From Pempheris klunzingeri (taxonomy: Eukaryota; Chordata; Actinopteri; Acropomatiformes; Pempheridae), in contig NC_092012.1 in the NCBI RefSeq assembly GCF_042242105.1, positions 16,683,543 through 16,747,542 on the forward strand: a stretch of 64,000 nucleotides of DNA. Reading direction: 5' to 3'. Shown piece after piece: positions 1-13,065 of this stretch. A program made the translations under genes and the position numbers. The notes under the pieces were generated by a model. The model was not told the DNA's origin and searched no databases. It saw nothing but the letters and a program-made list of their open reading frames with translations. Numbering within the stretch: position 1 is the first letter of the stretch; every line of letters begins with the position of its first letter.

Positions 1-10
1 CCTCCCTCAG

Positions 11-279
11 GCTTAGTCGGGGCAGTGCTGGTGTGTGTTGGCTTCTGTGCTGAAGCTGCTGCAGGAATACTCCCTGTCCTCACTGAGGTCCACAACTGCA
101 TGGGCCAGTTGGTAACAGGAGAAGAAGACTCAAGTGAAAATCAGCCGCCTGGACGTGATAGACAGGTGCTGCAGTTTGCTCCCATGGAGGTACTGCTCAC
201 AGGAGGACTGACTGAGTTCCTGTCGACCATGAACTCTGAAATCATCCAACAGAAGCTGCATTTGCTCATGCAATCATAG
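11..279 (+). CDS. C-terminal exon of an unidentified gene (partial)
   Basis: The reading frame is open from the window edge to a TAG at 277-279. The first ten bases end in CCCTCAG, a good splice acceptor, so the exon probably starts at 11 with the last two bases of a split codon. The roughly 89 residues comprise a small-residue and hydrophobic helix (about LVGAVLVCVGFCAEAAAGIL), an acidic and polar linker (GEEDSSENQPPGRDR), and a leucine-rich tail ending in LHLLMQS. The pattern looks like the end of a helical-repeat protein or a short membrane helix, but I do not recognise the family. The following sequence is AT-rich and non-coding, consistent with a 3' UTR. It could also be a chance open frame, since only one exon is visible. 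Confidence 0.45.
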
Positions 280-3200
280 TGCAGTTAAGTGAGCAGTGAC
301 TCAGGGGTATATGCTATCGCTTCAGAAGCTGTCATTATGTTACAATCTCTTGTTGAACCAGCAGATGACTTTCAACTACTTGAGCTTCCAGCAGTTAGTC
401 ACCAAATCATTTTTGTATTAAAATAGTCCTCCTCTGATTTAGCTTTTAACTCCTGTAACACTGTCGGACAATAGACAGTGTAAGACAAATAGATAATGAT
501 CAATGCAGAAGAAGCAGAGGTATCTTTTTTTATTGCATGCATTCACATAAGTGAGATCACTTCGGGGAATTTATCAGATTCTAGGTAAATTCCTTCTGGA
601 GCCACAAAAGGCTTTATACAACTTTTTTTTCCACTTATGTAGTTATACTTCCCAACTGCTGTAAACAAACTTTGATGTGTAAAATAAGTTGAGTCTAATG
701 ATGCAGACATGGTATTGAACTTTTTTGCTGCATTCTACATATTACATTGCATTTTCAGTGCTTTTATTTATTTTGGATCCTCCAGTTGGTGTAATGGTGT
801 ATTCAATATATTACCTAAGGAATCCGTCTGGGACTTACTGTAATGATGTAGAAATTAAAATGACTTTTGAATAATGGTGTCATGTAGGGAAAGTGTTAAA
901 GGACATTTGGACACCCTCTTAGTTATATTAGCATATTACTGGAAGTTGTAATTTGAATTTAGGCTGTAAAACAACCATAGAAAACGTGTGGAAAAGCATA
1001 ATTAGGACCAACTAGACCCTGACAGATACATGGACATGACTGATAGTATCGACCAATTATAGATTATCACAGATATATTGATATCAGCGTGTATGTCAGC
1101 TTGAAAGTCACAAGAAATTTTCGGTACAGAATTGTATGATTCCTATGAACTGAATAGCTAAAAAACACAACTAGCAGTGTGCTGTAGCTAAGCAGGATAT
1201 TTTACATTTTAAAATTGAAAAAGAAACTTTTGTTCAGCGTTCCCAAATTATGTAGAGGTGACTGTTTCTGAAGTGCCACATACGTAATCTATGTTCATAT
1301 ACGCAGATCTACCTGTGATGAGCTAAAATGAGTCAATAATACCTACCATGTCGATGTATCAGTTGGACTAATGCAGATGTCCAGCCTGTGGTGTTGAATG
1401 AGGGAAGGGCTTCACTTCGCCGGTTAGGTCTCAAAACAATCATTATTATTTCAGTTCCAGCTAAATGTGAGTGTGCTACACACAAAGCTTTTGACGACCT
1501 GCAGGCGAGAACAACATTGTCTGATGATACAAACTTGCAGTGCATGAAAATGCAAATTACTTTCAGCACTTGATCAGCAGAACTCATCCGTGACTAAATT
1601 CACTGAGGATTTTAGGGAGTTTGAGTAAACAACAGTCCAACCCTCAGCACCAAACCTCCTGTCAGTCACAGATGGTTTGTGTTGAAATCCACATCACAAA
1701 GACCCTGGAGTTTTACCCTGAAGTGCCTGTTGTATTTTACAACACATTATTTCATCCCAGTATGTCGGGGATCTTTTTGTCTTTTGCCATCATGCAGCTC
1801 ATATTTGACTTTCTGTTAAGCAATTAATTTCTCTGTTTTGTGTCCAGTGAGAAAAATGTTCTTTCCATGTATGAAAGGACTGCCTGCGTGCACTGAAATG
1901 TTTTATACAGTATGAGTTTTACTAGTGGGGAGCTGTTGTGAACAGAGACATACATATATTAGCATGAATAAAAAACGCTTCATTTGTTTGTCTGTAGTTT
2001 AAATTTTTTGTTTCTGGTTTATACTATCAGTTTTTTTTCCTACAAAAATGATAAAAATGTGCAACAAATTACATGAAGTCTTGAGTTTTGTTTCTTGACA
2101 GCTGAAATGTCACTACATCTAAGCAAGGCCTGGTGCTCCTATAGATAATAGATTTACTGTTGTTAAAATATTTCTTAACCTACAGATATAAAATGTTTTT
2201 TTTAATTTCTGGCAATATTCTGATTATTTAGAAGGAATTCAGTAATTTGTGACTTAGTAAACATTTTTGTTTAACTCAGTAGAAAATATCATCAGATACT
2301 GAAACCAAATGATAAATCATTCTGCTTGCCAGCAGTTTGGCCAGGCTGTACCGTTCATTACACACTAGAAAACAAAAGGCTGACAGTTTTTTATTCTTAG
2401 ATCCTTAGCAGATGCACTTATCACGCAGATGCACTGGAGGAGACTTTTATTGATCCAATGTCTGACCACTGGAGAGGCAAAGGGTTGCACGAGAGGAAAG
2501 AATCTCCTGTACAGTAGCCATCTCAGGGCATCTCAGACTCAGTTTGTCCGGCACGGCTCCACGTTGTCAGATTTTACTTCCGTTAGCCTAAACCAAAGGC
2601 TCCCAAAGTGACTGTGAGATAAATGTTTTGAACAGAAGGAAACGTGGACCAAACAAGACAACTCGCATTAAAGCAGAATAATTACAGAGAGAGAGGTGCA
2701 GGAAAATTACTGTGCATCTGTAGGTGATTGTATCGCTGTTCGTCCACTGGCGATTTCAGACTTGCTGATTTGAGCATTTGAGTGTGTTGGTGAAGACTTT
2801 ATTTATATAAGCATGTACAACTGAGAGATTTCACAGATCCTGTAGTAGTGAGACGTGGAGCCTGTATGGTGAAACTGCAGATAAACAGAACCCCGGTGCA
2901 GCCTGATGCTAGCTAATGTACTCATATGTCTGGTGGAAATCATTCACTTTGACTCTGAACTGAGACCACACAAGTGCTTTATAAGGATTAAGGCACAAGA
3001 AATAGTGTTCTATTATTGTTTCATTGTTGATGTCAGATAGGTGTTGTAACTCTCTTATTTCCAGCGATATGTCTGTCTATATTTATGCCTCTGTATTCCA
3101 TCGCAAAGACACTCAGCTGCTTTACTTTGTGTAATCGTTTGGCAGGTTTGGTAGATTTGTGATTGGTGCAGCACCTGCAGGCAGAGCTGTTTCAGCATGC

Positions 3201-5695
3201 CCTCACCTCCAGCACTTGTTTATGAAAAACTGACCAGATGTCGGATGTTAAGATGGATGCCTGCAGTAGAGTCACTTCAGAGGTCACAGACAACACTCTG
3301 TTTGTAGTGCCTATAATCAAACTAACCAGGGAATCATATAAACCACTGACAATTTTGGACTGTGTAGTTTTCTCTTGGTCTCTGACAAATGTGACCAGTG
3401 ATGACACGCAAAGCTGCATATCGTCATTCAACCGCTAGCTGTTGAGGTTGTGTCCAGCAAATGACATGGACTTTTAAAGAAAACGGGCTGGCTTTCTGGG
3501 CAAGACCTCGTCTGATTAGGAGAGATGGCATACATACCACTGGAGCAGCTCTCTTACAAACATGCCCCCAACACCATTTCAATCATTTCAATAAATCAAA
3601 CATAAAAATCTATTTAAAAATCAACACCACAGTTCAACAAAATAGAGACTTAATGTAGACTCTTAAACATTAGATCTCTGACATCTTAAGTAGTATTAGT
3701 TAACAGTCTAATATCAGAATTCCTACTATGAATTCCTATTACTGGACTCCACACACTAAATGTCCATATGATAGTGCTGTAGCTAAATTTAAGGAAGTGA
3801 TTCTATTAGCATTTAATTCAATGCCATGTCTAAAAACAGAGGGCTCTTATGCTAACTTTAGTCCCTACCAAACTGATCACCATGTCAATAGTAATGCAGA
3901 CTCATTGCGTATGACACACACCTCCATTGCCCCTCTAAAAAGGAAGATAATAAAAATACAAAGGAGTTAGGACCACAGTATAACTCCCAAACCTTCAAAT
4001 TAAGGCAAACATTGCAAAACCTTTTGGACTATGACACTCCACCAAACTGGAAGAATCTTGCCTAGTCTGGCTGGTTTTGTCTTAAAACGTTAAGAAGGCC
4101 CAGAGCCCAACTTCAAAGATTTCTTCATCTAAATCATCATCATCGTCATCACCAACCTACCTCTTAGACTCCATTCCAACTTTAGCTGACGTTATGGATA
4201 GCTATCGGCTGAACTATTAGCAACATTCAGCTTAGCCGCTCATTGCCTGCTTTCATGGTAAATCTACGTACACAAACCATGGATGTATCATAACATATGT
4301 ATCTTATAATCATGACACAACCTAAGAAATCAATGCAACACATTAAGATACTACAGGAAAATGAAAGCGACAGCTTGGTCGCAAAGGTCTCATCAATATT
4401 GACGTGCGTTTTATTGTGTTTATGGTCTGCCTCTCTTTTAGAATCTCTGTTTGATAAATCCATCTTCCTATTGTTTGGGTTATCTTTCAGCGTAGGCGGT
4501 TGTTGCCAAGGTTAGAGTGGCGACACTGAATCAGACTTTCACAGGCACCTGAAGGGGACATGCACGTGCATCTGCCTTTGTATAGCAGCCTCCTGTCAAG
4601 TCTCCCTTCACGGGCTAGATTTTCTAAAGCCGGAAAAGAGAGCCAAGAGGAGGTGCACAAGTCTAGTTGTCTCTCAGATCATTTGAATCACAATATGCTG
4701 AAAGGTTATTATGGAATTCTTGCTAAATTACACCAAAAATAAACTTCCTACCCCAGCTTTAATGCATGTTACTAACTTGGTATCTTTCCTGGAGTTCTTG
4801 TATTAGTCATATTTCTTTTATTATAGTTATTATCGTTTTTGTTGTGTTGTTGCTGTGCTTCTCTCTCTCTCTCTCTGATGACAAAAATGATAAAAACCTA
4901 CTGCCCTTAAGACTACCAATAACAGCCCTATATGCTCAGTGTTAAACTACCATTGCAGAAACATCAGTAGTTTGTATTGATAATTCTCTGACATGGTTCT
5001 ACTTTAATACTTTAAGTAAGAGCACACACTTGTTTTATTTTTTGGCAGTGTGCACATTTTGATGGTTTTATGGCATGATGGCAGTTTTGTATCTCCTGTC
5101 ACAATACTAACACAGAATCTATGTACAAACCACACAAAGCCTCACTTAAGTGGGTCAAAAGAGCGATAAATCTCTAATCTGTTTATTGCCAATTTGGTTT
5201 TTTTGTCTGTGCTCAGCTAATTGTTTATTTCCCCTTTTGACACCCTCATCACACCACCAAAGGTTACTTTTAGGGCTTTCATTTGTCAGTTTAATACCTC
5301 CAGAGTTTCTGTTCTTGTGATATTGTGGATTATAGTTGAAAATGGGATCAGGGAGCAAATCAGCAAGTCATTTTCCACTAATCTGTCCCCCTGTTTGTCC
5401 CAGTCCAACGACACAAACAATCCAGATCAGACAGATTCACGCACATTTATGATTTAGGGAGATTCTTTCACTCATTCTTTACAGGCAAAACAGGAAGAAC
5501 CAATAAACATTGTGTACAATGTCTGTTTAAATATTGACACAATGATGGCAAAGTTTGGTAAAAAAGGAAGTTGCGTGTGAGAGAGTCAGTGTGTGTGATT
5601 GAGCCAACTGATTGTGTATTGTCTATCAGGAATTTAATCTCTCCCCAGAGTAATATTCCTCTGTCACCTACCTGTTCTCTCCAAATATGTATGCA

Positions 5696-5701
<6 letters not shown>
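280..5701. other. 3' UTR and intergenic DNA, no gene seen
   Basis: This stretch is AT-rich with stops in every frame. The short open frames (up to about 85 codons) lack splice-consistent extension or family motifs. A short (CT)n run lies near 4860. I see no RNA gene or intact element here. Confidence 0.6.
1967..1972 (+). promoter_or_regulatory. Candidate polyadenylation signal for the gene at the window start
   Basis: AATAAA lies about 1.7 kb after the stop of the partial first gene, in AT-rich non-coding sequence. It is a plausible 3' end for a long UTR, but other AT-rich hexamers occur nearby and no transcript evidence is available. Confidence 0.3.

Positions 5702-5773
<72 letters not shown>
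5702..5773. repeat. (AC)n microsatellite, about 72 bp
   Basis: This is an uninterrupted AC dinucleotide array. The long open frames on both strands here (poly Cys-Val and poly His-Thr) are artefacts of the repeat. Confidence 0.97.
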
Positions 5774-5774
<1 letters not shown>

Positions 5775-6989
5775 CAACTGTGAACTTAATTCTGACCTCA
5801 CTTTTCATTTATTCAAGCTGGAAACAAAGCAGTCAAAGTTAATTTAACTGTTTAATGGAAATCTTGCTGACCCACAGCTTTGCTCGATCATTGTAGATAT
5901 CATTGTTCTTTACACAAAGTAAAAAAGCAACGAAAAAATTATATACAACTAAATGTGGTTATGACATGTTAGTAGGTCAGTATGTGCCATTGACAGAGGA
6001 TTTTTTTCAGATGGTAAATATGGTGAAAAGAAAGCAAAACATGATATTGAGGCTAATGAACCTTCAGATAAGCAGTGAATGAGAGAATAGCAACATATCT
6101 AATACCATTTAATACCGTCAGTGAAATGAAATGTACTAAAAGCTCAACAATAGCAGAGTTTTTTGGTTGATATAAATGTTGATTCTGTGAGTGTTTTTGT
6201 TTTCACGTTACTGCTGGGTGGAGACTTGCCACTCGCTCTACTGTCTACAGAGAAATGATGTTGACAGATCAGGTGAAGTGAAACTCTCATTACACCAAAA
6301 ATAAAGCAGCAGGAATAAACTGGGGAGGAGGTGGGTTGTGTTCCCTGCAGAGAAGGATGCGTTCATCAGAGGAATTCAGCTCAGTCAGTCAGTTGTCTCC
6401 CTGTGATCTAATTTTAAGAGAGGCTTTCTTGCTTGTTAGTCTCGCTTTGTAACTGCAATCACCAATCTGTGAGAGGGTTGCAGAAAAGAAAGTATTAACA
6501 TTCCTCCAAACAACCACCGCATAACAAAATGATGATTAAACTCATTGTTTTATTCTGTTCATTGTGTTCTTGATCCCATCAGAGTTAGAAGCCTAATAAT
6601 TTGCAAGGTGCACAGACAACTTTGCAGCTTTGCAAGAATTTGTTTATTGCTCCAGGATTCTAACAGGTTAACCCTGATCAGGTTTTAGCTTTCAGGTCTC
6701 AAGTTAAATCAAGGTTTCAGGCACTCAAGTCACAGCAGCCTAATGAAAGTCAAGTCATGTTTTTAAGGCCTCATTTGTGGGACTAGAAATAAGCTTATTC
6801 ACTGTCTTGGTGACAGAAGAGAGGATAGATACCACTCTCATCCCAGTATGATAAATATGAAGCTACAGCCAAGAGCACAAAGACTGCAAACTGGGAGAAA
6901 CAGGTAGCCTTGCTTTATACAGACACCTCTAAAACTCTTGTTTGGCATGCAGTAAAACTGAAGAGTAAAAAGAATTGTTTTCCATTGTA
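5774..6989. other. Intergenic DNA, nothing recognised
   Basis: AT-rich intergenic sequence between the AC microsatellite and the L2 relic. No gene, RNA or intact element is apparent. Confidence 0.5.
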
Positions 6990-7560
6990 TTCTTTTTCTA
7001 GGCCTGTTGCTGTAACTTCTTGAAGTCTCCACTGGCTGCCTGGCTGCCTCCAGCAGAGTTAACCCAAATTAAAATCCAAATGGAAGAGACAGATCTTTGG
7101 TTTCTTTTTAAAAGATCTAAGGGACCAGTAAAAAGAGAGTTACAATAATCAAAGCCGCTTGTAATAGAAGCATGTATCAGCATTTCAGCATTTTTCTTTT
7201 CAAAATGGCTACTCTTATTAAGTTCTGAGTCTAAAATCACTTCCAAATCCATAACACATTATACTTTGCTTGTATAGGCTGGCAAAAACTAACTCTAGTC
7301 TCTGGCTTTCTGTTTTTCCCTAACCCAAACATACAAATAGAATTTTTAATTTCTGAGAAACAAACAAAACGAAATCTTATCCAACTATCAATACCAATGA
7401 GACAGGTAAAAAGAGCATTTAAAGAACTGGTGTTGTCTGGCGAAACAGAGATATATAGTTGTGTGTCAGCAGCATAACAGTGATCCAGAGGCAGAATGTA
7501 TAAGTAGAAAGAATAGGACCTAGAATGCTTCCCTGAGGAACACCACTAATAGCACAATAC
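6990..7560 (-). mobile_element. Degenerate L2-type LINE reverse transcriptase relic
   Basis: Read on the minus strand, 7560-7430 contains a GVPQGSILGPIL block followed by sequence resembling the ADDTQLYISVSPDN region, the RT palm motifs of L2/CR1-clade LINEs. Positions 7250-7110 then encode an IHASITSGFDYCNSLFTG block from the RT thumb. Frames are broken and the LINE lacks its 5' part, endonuclease and a clear 3' end. A short plus-strand match to the usual LKSLHWLP block lies at about 7018-7040 in the opposite sense, suggesting rearrangement. Confidence 0.7.
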
Positions 7561-7774
7561 TAGAATTCAGCAGAGAAGTTAATTTGGTTTATCAGGACAT
7601 TCCCTGTCTGTTTGACAAAGCATTTCATCACCTTAGTAAATATGTTTCCTTTCACATTATTTGGTCAGTTGACGACACCGTCAGTGCCAAAACAGATGCC
7701 CCACCAGATGTTGAATCTGTGCTGCAGTACCACAGAGAAAAAAGTCAATTTGAGTACTCAAAATATGTGTCCTA

Positions 7775-7885
7775 ATGATGTTAGGGATCCAATGACCACT
7801 AGCACCACTATCAGATTCACATTTGTAGTTTTGAGTGAAATAAAACCACAGAGAGCTAGCATGGCTGTTGAATCATACCATTAAA
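7775..7885 (+). repeat. Fragment of a dispersed teleost repeat (copy 1 of 4)
   Basis: This fragment shares the phrase 'catttgtagttttgagtga' and flanking words with the longer copies at about 21.8, 28.6 and 55.3 kb. It is a short non-coding relic with no terminal repeats. Confidence 0.5.
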
Positions 7886-9342
7886 GACTTGACTGCCGCA
7901 GATCAATTCTAATAATTAAACCAGTTTATATTTGATGGTCTTATTTTTCTGGAGTCATTATGACACAATGTCACAACAGAAAATGACATGAAATATGAAA
8001 GCTGTCAAGCTGTCAAGGTTTGGGTGATTTTGGAATAGTGTGAGTGTGATTCTTTATACAGAATGAATGTTGAGGAAGACAGTAATGTTTCAGCTCCAGC
8101 TAGATGAGGAACAGAGTAGAAATAAACACACCACTAAGCAATCACAGTGAACATCTGGTATCTGTCACAGCGACACTGCAGCGATGCAAACGAGTCGCTC
8201 TCTCTCTCCTCCTGCAGCTGTTGTCTGACAACAAACCTCTTTGTCCATCGCATACACGAAAGATGGATCATCTAAAAGCAGAGACAAAAAGGATCAATCT
8301 CTGAATTAGAAGGAGAGATATGAACACATCTGGTGCGTTAGATAAAGACGATACTTTTACAATATAAACAGGCTTATGACCAAATATGAAAAAGCACATT
8401 TTAATTTGTGTTAACAGGCCTGGAGAGTGGCTGGTGAACTTACTACCATGGCTGAGGGCTTTTTTTTTTACTGCCTAAAGCCTTCTGAGCTCTGCAGAAC
8501 AGTTGCTGATAGTGGTGAAGCTCAGCTATTTTTTGCAGTATTAGAGGAAAAGTGAAAATGGAAAAGACTAAGAGGACCATAGATAAGAAAAATAGAACTG
8601 TGAAGATGTAATCCAGCCAGAGTGTTGACTTGAAATCATATGAAATAAGATTAAATGCATTCCTGCTTATAAACTGTGACTGCTGCAGATAGTGTTTGAA
8701 GTGACTGTACTGCATATTCTTATATTAATCCTCGAGACCTTGGTGAAAGAGAATATGCAGCGGGAAAATCTGTGGGAGGGAGGAATTAATTAATCCAACT
8801 TTAATTTGAGTTAGAGCGACAGTTTTGGTATTACATGAGGTTGTAGATAGACACAGCCGAGGTGTCTGTAGGGAAAAATTAAAAACTCATCAGGGGGGAA
8901 AAGAGGGATTTGAGGTCACAAATCTTTCATGGTGGCAGGTGTTTTCCACTCATAAACAACTACAGCCAATTAACCTCTGACACGCAGCCAGAATTGGAGT
9001 GTCAATCGTTGTCGATTCTTGGAAATATTGCAGTTTAGTTCCTGTTCTAATAGCTGGGTTTATGGATTGAGTATGTAAATCACGTGGGATAGTCAAAGAT
9101 TTATTGCCAAAGCACAATGGTCTTTGGGTTTGTCTTCTTAAAATGCTAATTAGTTTAATTCTACTCTGTTGAGCTCCTGCTGTGTTTTAACAGTCAGAGA
9201 AGAAGCAGCAGGAAATGAAGGTGATGATCTGGACACGTACATGTTTGTGTCTGATGGCACAGATGAAGCTGTCTTTACACTTAAAAATGTCCAGGCCAGT
9301 CAGCTTTCTAAATATGTGCTTCCAAAGATACTGTTCAAGGTC
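7886..9342. other. Intergenic DNA, nothing recognised
   Basis: No frame shows splice-consistent coding character, and I recognised no repeat family or RNA gene. The 90-codon minus-strand frame at 8443-8715 is hydrophobic but has no family motif. Confidence 0.5.
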
Positions 9343-9387
9343 ATGCACAGTTAAATTTGATGTTCTTTATTAAATTTAACTGTGCAT
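9343..9387. repeat. Perfect 16-bp inverted repeat with 13-nt loop
   Basis: The arm at 9343-9358 (ATGCACAGTTAAATTT) is the exact reverse complement of 9372-9387. The loop is 9359-9371. No transposon-like flanks or target duplications are obvious. Confidence 0.9.
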
Positions 9388-10389
9388 TTCATATTATCAC
9401 ACGAGTCTTTTGCACTGATGCTTTGAGCCTTCTGTTTGGCATTAGTAAGCACATCATAGGGAATTTACAGTGTTTACTGACCATGTGAGCATTTTCCAAA
9501 CTAATATTTGATTATTACTCCTTTTATATTATGTGCCTGTGTAGCATTATTTCCGTACGGTACACTGGACGAGGACTTAAGTGGTCAAATCACCATGTTG
9601 CTTCAACGCTCACCAGCAGTGTCACGACAAGTCAGTGCAAATCATTTGATTTGAACAAATTCCAAAAGGTTACTTCTAGTGGCATTTTATCCGCATAACA
9701 GATTAAAATGAGCTGCAAAATTATTGTCTTTATACAATTTTAAAACATGCTTAATTAAGCTCCTGCCCGTGAGAAAATAAAATGTAGCCTCCACAGAGTG
9801 AATACACATTATACAGTCCGTACAGCGGACACGATGTCAGCTGTTGGAGTAATTTAACAATCAGTGTAAATGAATGCTCCTAGTGATCTATTTTGTATTG
9901 AGGAGCCCTCTTGTACCAGTCTTGTATCTGGTGCCTGCAGGGATAGAACATTTTAACTCTATTGATTTCACTCAAAAGTGACCTGAGATTGTGGTTGAAC
10001 GGACAAATTATAACACTGTGCTATAATCCAGTGCCTTGGTATACTGTCTGAAAAGCAAAAACTGACGTTAATCTGAAAATGTATCTGCTGATGCAGCTTG
10101 GGACAAAAACTTTCAATGTAGGTTGTGGAGCCCTGATATTATAAAGAGCTGACCTCGGAGATAGTAACTCAGTGCTACAACATCCTGCATAAGAATGAAT
10201 GCAAATACTTTATAATCAAAGCAACATGATGCAAATACTTGAAGTCGTATTTGTATATGACAGGACGTACATGTCCACAGACAAATGTTACACACTGTGT
10301 TCAGTCAATGTTAATTTATTACTGATAAATCTGGATATTATATAGATAGATTATAAAGATACTCAAAAGTGAAAAAGAAATTTGAAAAA
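9388..10389. other. Intergenic DNA, nothing recognised
   Basis: AT-rich sequence with no supported coding frame, RNA gene or repeat family. Confidence 0.5.
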
Positions 10390-10760
10390 CGTCATTCATG
10401 CATGAAGCTGGTACCTTTTTTGCCCCTGCCCCTCAGACAGGCCTGGCCTTCCCCACCCACCTCCTCACCTGCATTTCCTTCCCTCATCAGCTTCTCAGTA
10501 CATTTACCAGCCTCTTTTCCCCAGTCAGTGTCAGATTGTTGAGGTTTGTTGTTTCCTTCCTGCTGCATGCATTTGAGTTTGATCCCTGTATCTCGCTGTG
10601 CAACCTGGACCCTTCATCCAGGTATCTGTGCCTTCCTACCTGCCTGTAAGCTCATGCACCTCAAGCCTGTCAATAAATCCCTGAACTCGTGTTACCTACC
10701 TAGTCTGACTGCATTTAGGTCTCCTCCTCCTGTCTCTCACTCCCCACCCTGACAGGAAAC
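10390..10760 (+). repeat. Possible solo LTR relic
   Basis: A pyrimidine-rich block contains AATAAA near 10673, then a stretch reading like fish LTR 3' ends (the 'CTGCATTTAGGTCCTCCTCCTGTC' type of phrase) and ending in CCCTGACAG. No second LTR, primer-binding site or coding region is visible. This is a tentative call from word patterns only. Confidence 0.3.
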
Positions 10761-11987
10761 TGAGTTGCATTACATTTACAATGTATGCACTAAATCTACA
10801 GCAACATAACGTAATTTTTTGGACGAATACACATGAACACTATAACTTTTGATGCTTTAACTGCTTTCTACTTCTGAGCTCATACTATACATATTGTGGT
10901 ATTGCTTCTTTCAAGTAAAGGATCTCAAGACTTCTTCCACCACCTCTAATGGCTTTATCATCTACAGTGAATAGCTCATGTATATTGTACACTGTGGCCA
11001 CCTTTTATATGCACGGTAGTTCCTGAGTATTTTAACAGGAAAAGTATAGAGGAAGGCTGCAAGCATACATCATGAATACGGTATGAGCATGTACGTGGTC
11101 TTATTTCCTGTCTGAGAGCCACACCATCACTGCAGAGGAGGAAGAGGGAGCTTGTTTTTGAGCACTCATGAACTTCAGACACACAAATCAGAACTCAGTC
11201 ATACTTAATGGTTTGGAGGTGATAAAAGTATACCGTATAAAGGAAATTCAATATGAGGACTCAGATGTTATGTAATTATTACCTGCATGGCTCTTACAAA
11301 AGCAACAACCCACCTGATAATAAACATAACAATCTTCTCTTTATGTTATATGATGCTTTTTTCATTCATATAGCATATTTCATACAAAAAGATGTAATAA
11401 AATGTGCTTCAGAAGAAGACGAAGAAAACACACATGAAGCCAGATGCAAGAATAAAAGCATCAAACCTTAATGCACAAAGTTAATGAAGTCTCTTGAAGG
11501 GTTTGAAACGTCACCTTTTAGATTAACTTTCTGCTGACGTTGCGTGTGCATGAGCATATCTCTCTGCAAGGGAGGGGCTGTTTTAAAAAAAAATCAGAAA
11601 AGTCGAAAATGTTAATCTGGTATGGCTAAAACCCGCCTGGCCTCTATTAAAAGCCAACAGCTTGTACCGTGAGCTCATTGTGTCATTTTCTGTCTAAAAT
11701 GCAAACACGATGGAGCCAAAGCTTTAAATGTGCAGCTGCCAGAACAGTTAGTGTGTGAATCTGCGTGAGTGTTTGTTGGGTCACACATGTTTTCCTATGG
11801 TTTGGCAGCTAGATTATGCCCCATATGGCCAGCATTGGTTTTAGTTTAATTTGATTAATTTGTTTCAACACTTAAATAATCACAAGGACTATTTTCACTG
11901 ACTGTTATTTCTCTTCTACAGTATGTCTGAACTATCACAATCAGTGGCTGATAGATTAGCTCTTTGGCAGTGTTGCTTACTGTACTT

Positions 11988-11991
<4 letters not shown>
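10761..11991. other. Intergenic DNA, nothing recognised
   Basis: AT-rich sequence with short open frames only. No supported gene, RNA or repeat family. Confidence 0.5.

Positions 11992-12019
<28 letters not shown>
11992..12019. repeat. (CT)n microsatellite
   Basis: A CT dinucleotide run of about 28 bp. Confidence 0.95.
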
Positions 12020-12023
<4 letters not shown>

Positions 12024-12172
12024 CTGAATCTGACTCTTTGCTTGAAGGCACATCAATAGATCTCTGTACACATGCTGAATTAAATTGACTCAATAAAGGG
12101 GATTGGCGGGACAGAGGTGGGGGCAGAGGGCCCAAATCAGGCCTCAGGGACACTTGTTGGTATTCTATATGT

Positions 12173-12200
<28 letters not shown>
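12173..12200. repeat. (AC)n microsatellite
   Basis: An AC dinucleotide run of about 28 bp. Confidence 0.95.
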
Positions 12201-12203
<3 letters not shown>

Positions 12204-12839
12204 TCTACAGACCTAGGATAGGTTTGTCATGTATGTATACTGCACTTTAATATGCGCATGTGGGAGTGCTTGTTGCGCTTCAGTGAATTAGTTTATGGAG
12301 GCCTGTCAACTCCCTATGATTCATCACAGTGCTGAGCTCCTGTGCTTGGACAGAATTTCCCTTCATGTGTGTGATCCATGTTTGTCTGCACAGATTCACA
12401 CTCCTCCTCAAAAAACACTGATGATGAAGAGTGGTGGATGCAGGTCAGGGTGGGACGTGAGTCTTTACTCTGTGTATGGGACTGAACACTTGCTCTACAC
12501 TGCAAGACATGACCACACTGCTGATTTAATTGAATTAATTAAAGCCAGTATGTCACTAAGAGATGTAATTATGTACAAACGCTCCAGTGTGACACCAGAA
12601 TGTTTCAACATATCTCTTGTTTTTTGTAATTGTAAAACATAGAGAGGTGTTACCTTACGGCTGTGTTTTTAACCTGCACATGAATGAGGCTCTTTCTGAC
12701 AAACTAATGAAGAACTTGATCCTGGTTCCAAATATCAGTGAGGCAGGATATGAAAGTAGATCACAAACTGGTGTTGGTGGTTTATGAAAAAAGAGCTGTA
12801 CTTTACCTTCTAAGATCTTTCTATGCCTGAGAGGTACAA

Positions 12840-13036
12840 CTTTCTAACCATCAGAATCCAACAAGATGTTACATTCTAATTAATAAACTTTAGAGGGGCT
12901 GCTAGATAGATTTTCTAACTTTTGGACAGAGGCAGGCTGCCAGTGTCCTCCTGCTTCCAGTCACTGTGCTATGCTAAGCTAATCAGCTGCTGACTGTACC
13001 TTTATATTGAACAGAAATGTCAAACTATTCCTTTAA
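12840..13036 (+). repeat. Dispersed percomorph repeat ending in ACTATTCCTTTAAG
   Basis: The order of words (TTTAGAGGGGCTG, TTTTGGACAGAGGCAGGCTG, CTGCTTCCAGTC, TGCTAAGCTAA, AAACTATTCCTTTAAG) matches a non-coding repeat I know to be widespread in spiny-rayed fish introns and UTRs. A (GT)n tract follows directly at 13047-13065. It has no coding capacity, and I cannot assign it to a transposon class. Confidence 0.6.
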
Positions 13037-13046
13037 GCTGTGTTTT

Positions 13047-13065
13047 TGTGTGTGTGTGTGTGTGT
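13047..13065. repeat. (GT)n microsatellite
   Basis: A GT run of about 19 bp immediately after the dispersed repeat. Confidence 0.9.

Noticed and set aside
5468..5783. Open frames of 70-100 codons on both strands
   Set aside because: They are produced by the (AC)n array (poly Cys-Val and poly His-Thr) and have no gene structure.
12295..12642. 115-codon plus-strand frame
   Set aside because: It has no domain similarity or codon pattern, and the region is repeat-rich intergenic DNA.
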